From: Parascedosporium putredinis
Lineage: Eukaryota > Ascomycota > Sordariomycetes > Microascales > Microascaceae
Assembly: GCA_949357655.1 (NCBI GenBank)
Contig: CASHTG010000004.1
Location: 682,001-746,000 of the forward strand
Length of the DNA: 64,000 nucleotides
Direction: 5' to 3'
Below, piece by piece: positions 55,275 to 64,000 of the stretch; position 1 is the first letter of the stretch, and every line of letters begins with the position of its first letter. Under the pieces are notes generated by a model, which was given only the letters and a program-made list of their open reading frames with translations, ran no database searches and was not told the DNA's origin. A program made the position numbers and the translations under genes.

Positions 55275-58200
55275 TGTGACTCTTCTTGGCACTTAGACTG
55301 TCCCAGGAGGCCGTGGAGGGAGGGTGTTTGGGCGAGACAAGATGAGAGCTCGCGGTTGGTTGTATTATCTGTGTGCTGTGGTGACCCTTAAGGCAAAGCT
55401 CATGTGCTTGGTGGGCTGTAGGAGAGGGAGGAGGGGGAGGAGAGACGCGTCGATGACCCAGGCATCAATGGCGAGTTGACCGATACCTTGATGTTTCGGA
55501 GAGAGTAGAGTGACCAGCTGTGGCGTCTAGACCGAGGCATGAAGGACCAGATGGTGGCGCTTAGTAGAGAGCTGTCAAAAGATGGACCAAAAGGCTTGCA
55601 AAAGAGTTGATAAGATGGGGATTCAGACGTGAGGACGTCAGAGAATGTGTATAAGGAAATATGATCGGATCGAAGAGGAGAAGGAGGAGGAGGGGTAGGA
55701 TGAGAGTAGATTGTTTCTCGTGAGACAGAGCCAAGACTTAATGGATGCAGGCTTCAAGAGGGAAGGGAGTATTTATTAACAAATCGATATTCCTTCCGGG
55801 GCGGGATTGTGTTATTTTAGCTCAGGTTTACTGTCTCGGTTTATTGGGTTCGGTCTTGGCGACCGAAAAGGAAAAAAGAAAAAGAAAAGAAACGGAAGGA
55901 GGGACCAAAGCCATGCCTGGCCGGCACAAGGCGCGAGGCGAACAAGTCACCTCGAGTTTAGATTTCGCTACAACTCGACGGAAAGTATGTCTTGTCGGCC
56001 AATTAGGGGAATCACTTGGACGGGAATGGAAACTAAAGAGGGGCGCTCACGGAAAGGAAATCGATCCATTTCTCGGAGAAGTAGAGCAATAGAACATGGG
56101 AAGACAATCACGGTGGGTTTCTCGACACCAGCAGTGTTTGGTGCTGATCGGGCCCGATGTCCGACCACAGGTGCCGCCCGTGGAGAAGGCCCTGAGGCGT
56201 ACTAGCTTTCCTTGGTCGAGACTTGGCCGGACATGACACAATCCATCAGGAGGCGGGGTACTTTCCTTGGCAAAGCTGAAGGCGATGGCGAACACAAAAC
56301 TTGAGGTGGGTCTTAAAAGTATGGCTCACCTTTCGTCTTGTCAGCTCACCCAACGCCGGTCCATCAAGGCTCGTCTTGTTCAAGCCCAGTCATTCTCAAA
56401 TAGGTGGGGGGGCCACGGAGATCTCAAAGTCGTGTTGGTTGAGGCTAATAGAAAAGGTTACATAATTGGTCGAAACGCATGCCCTCTCCCGTGGCATCCG
56501 CTCCGAGATGGGGTCCGCGGGCTCCGAGCACGTGCAGCCCTTCCGAGCCCTGACCGGCCGTGAAGTTTGGCCCACTTGAAGGGGCCTTTTACGTCGGAGA
56601 GGGAGCAATGGCTCTTTGCCACTACAGTCACAAATTCTTATGTAGGTTATCTTAGAACAATCCGGAATCGCCGGTGATGCAACAGCCGTTTTCTCTATTT
56701 TGGTTTTTTCGGGGGTTTGGTTTGTGAGTATTCGAAGTTGTGAGCTTGATCGGCGACACATTTCTGGGAGCACACGAGGTACCTTTTCGGCAAATGTGAG
56801 GTGGTGGGTACTTTTCTTCTTGGCGCGCTAGACCTACCAAAAGCTTGGCAGGGAGGGAGAGATTTCCTACGTCGAGGGAAGGATCAAACCTCACACGCAT
56901 TCCCCAGCCCGTCGCCGTCTCCTCACGCGACACCAAGTCTTGATTGCTGCGCAACAAAGCAAGAGAGACTCTGTTGTCAATTATTTCTTCTACTTATCTA
57001 CTCGGACGGCACCTAGTAACGCCAGATGAAGCCTGACGATCACGCCTGGGCTCTAGATCGATCAGTGAATTTTGACTGACCTTGTTGATGCACATATGAA
57101 GATCCATCAATGTCTTAGTCTTTGCTAGCCGGCATCCAAAGGGCGGATGAAGAGATTCAACCTGGACAAAAAAAAAAGAAAAAAAGTTTTTCTTTGCTCG
57201 TGAGGATACAACCACGTCAAGCCGCACTGCTGCGCTCTCCATGTAGCCCATCACACTCGATTCGCCCGAGCAGGAAAGTTGCATTCCCACTTTCTTCCCC
57301 GCGCTTCTAGAACTCTCTGTCTTGGCCAATCCGCAACCCCAATGGCTTGCATCTCCTCCTAATGGAGGGGGCTTGCCGTAGAAAAGTGGCGCCTAAAAAG
57401 AATCTTGCTCATCGGATCGAGAACCTCTCATGTAACCCTTGTTGGCTCCTCTGCATCGTTCGCGAGAACCCGCATATCAGGTTGGTGGCTGTTGGACCAG
57501 CCCGCCCTGAAGCACACCCCGCCTTCCTTGGCTGGGCCCCTGTTTTACGATTCCGAGAAGATGTGCTCTTTTTCTTTCTCTTCTTGCCTCTTCATACCTC
57601 GGTAGACAAGTGTGGGGTTCGCCTTCCCTAAACCTCTCCAACGTCCTCGCCTTGGAGATAAACTAGAGCAAGAAGGACAGGATTCATCTATGCGTAGAGC
57701 CGCACCAACAATAACAACAGTCGTCGACGAGATGTTGTATTGGTTTGGGAATCCGACGTTTTCCCGTCAAGGGTCGTTCCATGCGGTTCCTCAAACCCAC
57801 CAAACCCACTTTGCCAGTCTGCACTTGCCCGATCAGACTTAGTCCCCACGTTGGTTCACCATTCCGGGGTTATCCATTACGTTTATTTTCTCCACCATCG
57901 ATGACCTAATCCTCCTTCCGGCCGTTCTTCCCATCCCATCCCGCGGAGACAACGGGCTCTGTGTTTGCTCGAACACAATTTTCATTCCAATTCCTTGGAA
58001 AAAATTTGCATTTTCCAAATAGACAAAAGAGGCGCTCGTCCCCTCTTTCTATCATTCTTGGCACTCGTTCGATTCCATGTCGGATATGCACTGTATGACA
58101 AACCGTGCAGAACCTCTCGTGAGCTAAATCCCAGTGCTAACATGCTGGCCTCGGAAGCCGCTTTGGACAGTGCCTGACCATCTCGGCGGATGCAGGGTTG

Positions 58201-59817
58201 CAAGGGTGAAATATTAGCGGGCATGGCGGAAGCATAAGTGACTATGCGGCATTTGGTCCCACGGGGAACATAATGAATGCTGAATTGATCAGGGTTAGAT
58301 AAAGGCTGGTTGAGTGTCTGGGCTTTGACCCAAGGGTCGGTCCTAGCAATTCGGCGATGTCGGATTTTACCACCACGACCCACCAAATCTCGACTACTCC
58401 CGGCGTAGAGTCGAGGCGCCTGTCTATTCCGATCAACAGTCGTAAATACCCGTGATTCGTGCAAAGCAAAACCACAGCGCTCTGATCGTGGATGACACAT
58501 AGTGAAGGTTCCAGCTTCGAACTAGTTCCTCGGGAAGCTTGTCTGTCCAGCCAACAGGGGTCAGGGAGTGGTTCCCCGAGGCGATGGGTCCCCTTGGGAG
58601 CGGGGCCTAGACTGATAGCCGATAATACCATCTTGTCCAGTCTGCCCCTCACGCTCACCTCATGCATAGCCGGGGAGCCTGAAGCGTTGGCTTCTTCGAT
58701 TGTTTTTCCCTATCAGATTGCCCTGTAGATCAGCGCCAGCCATGAGGTTATTACATGTCCAGGATGCTGGCCCCGATGAGGCTATGGATGGAATCTTATG
58801 GGCTCACCCGGTATCCGTGACATATGGATCGATGTCATGAGTATTTTGTTTGGCTCGCCCTCTATGTTGAGCCGAAACCTCGCATCCCTCGCTAGCTATC
58901 ATCAGAACTCCCGGCTTGTTGCGATGGAACGCCTTGGGGTGCTCTGGTACCTTCCGCCGACCAACCAATTAACGTGGTCATCCCTTGATGGTGTCCTGGT
59001 GCCGCCCCTGCCTCTCCACCCAACGCCCCCTTCTCCACCCCTGCCAAGTCCACAGGTCAAACCGCTATGGAGCGGTGAGAGCGCTACTCGTATTATCATT
59101 ATTCCTGTTATCGAGGGAGGTAATTGTTTCTACCCCTCGCTATCCTTCATTTATTGGCCACCGAACCCACGCTCGGTTGTATGTGACATCTATGGATCTA
59201 TCCATATCTTGCATCTTTGGCAGAGAGACACAGCATTCGCATCAGTGGATCACGGAGCAACGTTAGGCATAAGGTTGACGCGGTTGCATTCAATTTTCAG
59301 TAGTAGTGGTAGCTAAGATCTGGTGGGAAACAACGCTATAAGCCTCAGAAGGATTAGAGTGAGAGGGAAGAATTGCATCAGATGCAGCCCAAAACTGGTC
59401 ACTAGAGCCGAGGATATTGTGGGAAAAAACCCACACATCTATCCCACACGCCAGTTCCTGTTTAGTTCACCGAGCCTCATCTCGGTGGGGCCTAAACGCC
59501 ACAACATATCCTCCGCCAGACCGACGTGGCTGAAGCTGGGAGACAAAAAGAAAGTCCAACAGCAATGGGAAGCTAGTAGGTGGTGTCGCTAGGCAAAAGC
59601 AAAGTGACGAACCTGCGGCTGGCAATACCGCGCGGGTGATTGTGGTGTAAGACAATGACATCAGAGAGAGACATGACACCGATCTTATCCATCAATGCGG
59701 AAGGGCTAAGGCCATCGCCGCTGCCGATGGGTCAGGACAAAACAGGATAACAAAAGGGGTCCGCTAGTAGCTAGACGGCACGCTGAACAATACATGACTA
59801 GCCATTTGTCGTATGCC
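55275..59817. other. Intergenic region without a recognisable gene
   Basis: About 4.5 kb upstream of the ENA gene and downstream of the DUF4470 gene. Purine-rich sequence at 55640-55720 and 55860-55905 and an A-rich run at 57169-57187 are the only compositional features. Open frames (for example 58798-59316 +, 172 aa) lack any family signal. The long spacer may hold ENA regulatory sites for pH or salt control, but I could not point to specific ones. Confidence 0.5.
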
Positions 59818-62800
59818 TTACTGCGGGCTTCCAGCTTCGCTCCCCATGGTGCAGTTGCTGTCTTCCTCTCCCGACATTACCGTCTCGGTCCCGCTCCCCG
59901 AGCCATCTAGCGAGATATATCGTGTATCTCTTCTGATCCCGGTCTCTTGGACAAGATTGCACGGGTAGATGGGCGCGATGGCTACCCGCACCGCCTGCTG
60001 TCGCGCAAGCTTCCAGTACGGCGTGGCTGCTAGGTAGCCTTCAGGGAATTTCCCCACGCCGCAGGAACACATGACTCGGTCTGCGGCGACTCGGTCTGCG
60101 AGGGATGGGCGGCCCCTGGGGACTGGCAGAGGCACGCTCTGCTGGTTCACTTTCTTGTACGCGCAATCCGGGCCGTGCTGCCATGTACGGCACCGCTCTG
60201 CCCATGCCGCCAGAGCTTGCCGCCATACGTCGATCTCCCCGTCGTCGACCGTCAAGCGGGAGATATCGGGGCCCCGTGCATAGTCGCCCCAGGCGCCGAG
60301 TTCCTTTGCGTTGTCTTTATGCATGATTACTAGGGCGGCGTCGAGGAGGGGCGTTTTATTACCAAGATCGATGCGTAACTTGGACACGAGGATGCAAAAT
60401 TGCAAGCGGTCGGTGTTTCTGGTGCCAAAAGAAAAAATGGACTCGCGGTTCTCGTCCGATGTCTTGGTGAAGAGCTGAAACATTTGCGTGATGGAGTCCT
60501 TGAGGCTCATCCGTCCCGATTCCACGCTCCGTCGAATGACTGTGGGGATCTTGTGTAAAAGTTTTCTCTGGGCGTGAACTGCGCGTGGAGGGTGTATTTG
60601 AGCCAGTCGAGCCGGCTAGACTGTAGACTGTCGATAGCTGGCTGCAGATCGAGGTTGACGTAGGCCAAGTTTATCAGCACAGGCTCGAGGGCTTTGTTGA
60701 GAATGGTGGGGTATAAAGCTGTCGGGTTGGCCGCCCAAGCCATCGGGGATGTGCGGATGCGCACGTCTAAACACCCATCACCAAGAGTCACGCTGGTGCC
60801 ACTTTCGGACACGGGGATCGGGAAGTCGACCACGAATCCAGGGATGGCGTCGTGCGCGTCAATGACATAGCTAAATGGAGTTGCATCGGAGGGCCTATAC
60901 ACACCGTCCATGTTGAAAGGGACCGATCTCAACTCTTCGGATGCTAACTCTACGTGGCACGTAACGAAGGGGATACTTGCGTCCAGGGGGTCCACCTGGG
61001 CGTGCATGCTCACAATGAAGCCGTCATAGGGGACAATATGTCTGGCCTGGCTGCTGAACTGCGCTTCTGAGGGCCGAGTAGCGGAGCTGATCGCCATGGT
61101 GCCCGAAACCCCGGGCATAGACTTGGTAACAAAGACGGCGTTTTCATCCGCAACGTTTGTTTCGAAGATTGTTAGCATAGGGCCCAGCAGTTCTTTGAAA
61201 ACCGACTCGGTCACCCTGTTGCCGCGAATATGAAAACCAACACTAATCTCGTCCAGAGGTTTCTGTAGTAAGAGACAAGTAGGGATATAGAACGAGACCA
61301 CAAAGGGAGAAACCCCGCTGGCTCCTACAGAGTCGTCGGTAACAACGGTAAGCTTGAAGTCATCTGTGAACTTGGACCCGCGTTGATGAACCCAGCCGTG
61401 GCCGACGTGCAGGGCGGCAAACGCATGGTAATTTCCTTCACCCTCACATTGGTACTTCACGATACACTGGACAGGACAGCTATCCAAACCTTCATTCTCT
61501 CCTTCGGTCAACACTTTCAGCGCGGTGGGCGGAATGCAGATCGTGATGCAGACGTGAAGAGGAACGTTCTTCTAGCCGTTCAACTGGTTTCGAGCCTGAG
61601 TTCCACTATCTTCAACATTCTCACCACCGGTGAAAAGAAGGTCTGGAGAGGTATAGACATCTAAGATGTGCATATACAAAATCAGTTCATGGTAGTAAGG
61701 GAAGTCGTGTCGGCCTGGCACCTGAACTTTTGCTTGCTTGAAAAACTCGTGCATTGCTTCATCCCAAGCATGAACGAAAACGCGGTCCTTGACGAGACGG
61801 AGAAAGAGAACAAATCCGGCGCGGTTGTTCAAGGGGAAAACGTGGCGCCTTAGATTGATGGCGTTTAGGCCGTTCTCCGAAAATGTGGGCTCTTCACTTT
61901 CGAACATGGAGGTATAGATGCTGGCCAGAAGAACAGCGAGCTCATCCTCTTTGAACTGCGTGACCACACGGTTCTCTGACCCTGAAGCTAGCTGGGGGTG
62001 GCGCCAGGTAATACGCACAGAGGACTGGTTGCTCTCGAGAGCCATATGAGCACTGGTGGTTTGGAGCTTGACTCGGTTCCCGTCCATATTTAGCCAAGAG
62101 TCGACATTAGTATGGTACTCGATCGGTGCGAGGCCAATCAACTGGGCGACGGTGCCTAGGTCACCGTGTACCATTCTTTCTAGGTGCTCCTCCATGGATT
62201 TCTCGTGCTGTATAAAGTTTTGCGTGTACAATGTGGCCGCGAGGGTGTTTCGGAGCAAACCCCGGTAGCTACGAGGATGTTGAGGTGGCCATAGTCATCT
62301 GCGAGACTGCAAGTATGAATAACGTTGAACGTCAGGGAGCCTTGCTATTTCCCTTATTCTTGTTCTTTTTACCCTTTGACTTGGCAGCGGTTTGCTGCGG
62401 AGCACCGTCGTAACCTTCACCGTCAAGGACAATGGGAACAAAATCATCCTTGTCACGGAACAAGTTGGCGGAGGTCGATGGCTCTCCCGATGCGTGCATA
62501 TGCTGGAGGGTATGAGAAAATGACATGAAGCAGCCCTGGAAAAGGCGAATTCGCACTTTCCCACCAACCACCATTTTGCGAAAGATGAAACACCAAGTGT
62601 AAAATTGGGTGCGAGCAAAGTCGGCAAGTTTCTGTGCGGCGGGAGGATCTGTCCGGAGACCATGACGCTGAGCCAAGTCCGACTCTAGGCTTAGGGAATG
62701 GTAGCACCGGCAAGGTGGAAGCCTGTGACTGGGTTCAAGGGCTGACGAAGCGTGAAGGTTTCGTCTGGCGATGCTAGAGTCGGGTTGGAAGATTTGGGCA

Positions 62801-63580
62801 AGTCGCGGAGTTTCAGGTTAGTAGCGGTCGTCCCAGTCTTCGTGTACACATAACGAATAAGAGCGACATCGGCGGCGCTCGACAGGATGTCTGGGACCAT
62901 GCACCGATACTCTTCCACGACGCCTTCACTAACACTACTTGTTAAGCCTCTCTCTTCGATATTAGTGAGGACATCGGCGTGGTCGGACAAGTAAAACTTC
63001 CACATGCTAGCAACTGCGTGCAGTGTGCCCGAGTCGCAGAAGTGGATAAAATGTGCGTAGGGACTCGCCTTCCACGTTTGAAGGGAGGCAGCCAAGTTGT
63101 GGAGCTTTTGGCCTGGGCTTGAAGGAGATCGAGAGCAGGCTTTTCGAGGCGCAGGTGATAGTATATGGCCCATATGAGCTGACATTTTCGGGCTTGGGCG
63201 TCATCGTATACAAGGGTTAGAGTCAGGATGTTTCGTGCTAGAGAAGATACCCGATTAGAAAGTAATCGCCAAGATTAAGATTAAAAGTAGCTTACCGAGC
63301 ATCTCAGCCTGGGAATCAATGGCCGTGACGTCTAACTCCCGCGTATCTAAAAACAAGAGAGTTAGTCGTTCGTCTTTGCTTATCCGACGGGATATACTTT
63401 GGCCTCTTTTTACATACGATCTTGAGAGCAAGTATATAGCAGATCGCCGATGTCCCCAAATTCAGTGAGAAGAATGTCAGCATTTTCGCCAGGCGGAAGG
63501 TGCTGCGTGAGATTCCTGGCCGTGGAGACTCCGAACGGCGAAAAGAACTGCCTGGAGGATATTTTCTCATGATGCGGCAT
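59818..63580 (-). CDS. DUF4470-domain protein with C-terminal zinc-binding motif
   Basis: Large fungal protein of unknown function related to the DUF4470 region of dynein-assembly factor DNAAF3. Exons 63580-63418, 63346-63296 and 63237-59818, 1212 aa after correction. The N-terminus has the DUF4470 hallmarks: NADILLTEFGDIGDLLYTCS, RELDVTAIDSQAEML, ARNILTLTLVYDD and IWAIYYHLRL. The middle has NVIHTCSLADDYGHLNILVATG and LYTQNF, the conserved 'DTSNL-D-hGllNlL' block. The C-terminus (about 1070-1212) has CRTWQHGPDCAY and VMCSCGVGKFPEGYL, a MYND-like Cys cluster common in these fungal proteins. Five one-base gaps (near 63105, 62696, 62337, 62262, 60549) are assumed. One TAG at 61572-61574 remains in frame inside conserved sequence (between RNQLNG and KNVPLHVCITICIPP); it may be an error, a real nonsense codon, or part of an unresolved intron with donor GTGAGA 53 nt upstream. 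Confidence 0.8.
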
Positions 63581-64000
63581 CTTAAGCGGCGGGCTAATTG
63601 GCACCCTCATCTCTGCTGAGCAAGATAGCTGGCAGGAAGTATGTGATGATGGGGAAAAGTATCAAATATAACCGGAAGGCCCAAGAAGGACCACCGCAAT
63701 CAAGTGTTACGGGTTGGCGATGCTGGAATGGATGAAGAAGGGCGTGGGGATATCCGATAAGAGAGCTATTTGTTATGCGACTATGCGAAGTTTGAAGTAG
63801 GATAGGTGGGTGTTTGGAAATGGATGGAAGCAGATTCAAACGGCCATGAATTTCGAAGTAGTAAACCAACTGCAGTTGGTTGCTTAGATGCCATATCTAC
63901 ATGTAGACTTTGGGCGTTTACTCTTCGTTGGTCGCTCTTGACTCAAGCGCTGCGACCTTGCGTACCCTTGACCACGCGTAGTTTTTCGTTTGGAAGGGGC
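63581..64000. other. Upstream region of the DUF4470 gene
   Basis: Promoter and leader of the minus-strand gene starting at 63580. The 91-aa frame at 63594-63869 has a hydrophobic tail but no support as a gene. Confidence 0.45.

Overview
The window is nuclear DNA from a filamentous ascomycete (Pezizomycotina, most likely Sordariomycetes). The evidence is short introns (about 52-204 nt) with GTAAGT-type donors and CTAAC branch points, a THI4 gene with a eukaryotic TPP riboswitch in its leader, a PTH11-like seven-helix membrane protein, a WSC-domain GPI protein, an ENA-type sodium ATPase, an NRPS-like carboxylate reductase, and fungal-only families (DUF4360, DUF3669-like, DUF4470 with a terminal zinc motif). 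Bacterial signals (operons, Shine-Dalgarno sites, CRISPR, IS elements) are absent.

Layout: 159-2682 (-) fungal C2H2-like protein; 5641-8047 (-) secreted GMC oxidoreductase; 8048-19185 an 11-kb stretch with no recognisable gene; 19186-20533 (+) PTH11-like membrane protein; 21796-22428 (-) secreted DUF4360 protein; 27039-29020 (+) THI4 with TATA box, 5'UTR intron, uORF and TPP riboswitch; 30037-31968 (-) two-chromodomain-like nuclear protein; 35659-35760 (+) tRNA-Leu(AAG) with an 18-nt intron at the edge of an AT-rich island; 40599-41990 (+) WSC/GPI protein with Gly-Asn and Gly-Ser repeats; 43942-47047 (-) A-PCP-reductase NRPS-like enzyme; 50042-51131 (-) DUF3669-like protein; 51715-55274 (-) ENA P-type ATPase; 59818-63580 (-) DUF4470 protein. 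The genes do not form an obvious pathway or biosynthetic cluster. They are separate transcription units with long intergenic spacers rich in polypurine/polypyrimidine tracts and microsatellites.

The main large-scale observation is technical. Almost every recognisable gene is broken by single-base frame changes, and nearly all sit in or beside a homopolymer run and are repaired by supposing one missing base. With those bases counted, spliced lengths become exact multiples of three (GMC 602 aa, PTH11-like 373 aa, THI4 331 aa, WSC 464 aa, NRPS-like 1036 aa, ENA 1060 aa, DUF4470 1212 aa, chromo protein about 521 aa). This points to a homopolymer-contracted consensus (uncorrected single-molecule or flow-type sequencing) rather than a block of pseudogenes, so any automatic annotation of this contig will fragment its genes. 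Biologically, the most interesting items are the THI4 riboswitch with its very long P3 arm and a possible 5' splice site inside P1, the reductase domain with Gln in place of the catalytic Lys, and the two-chromo protein.
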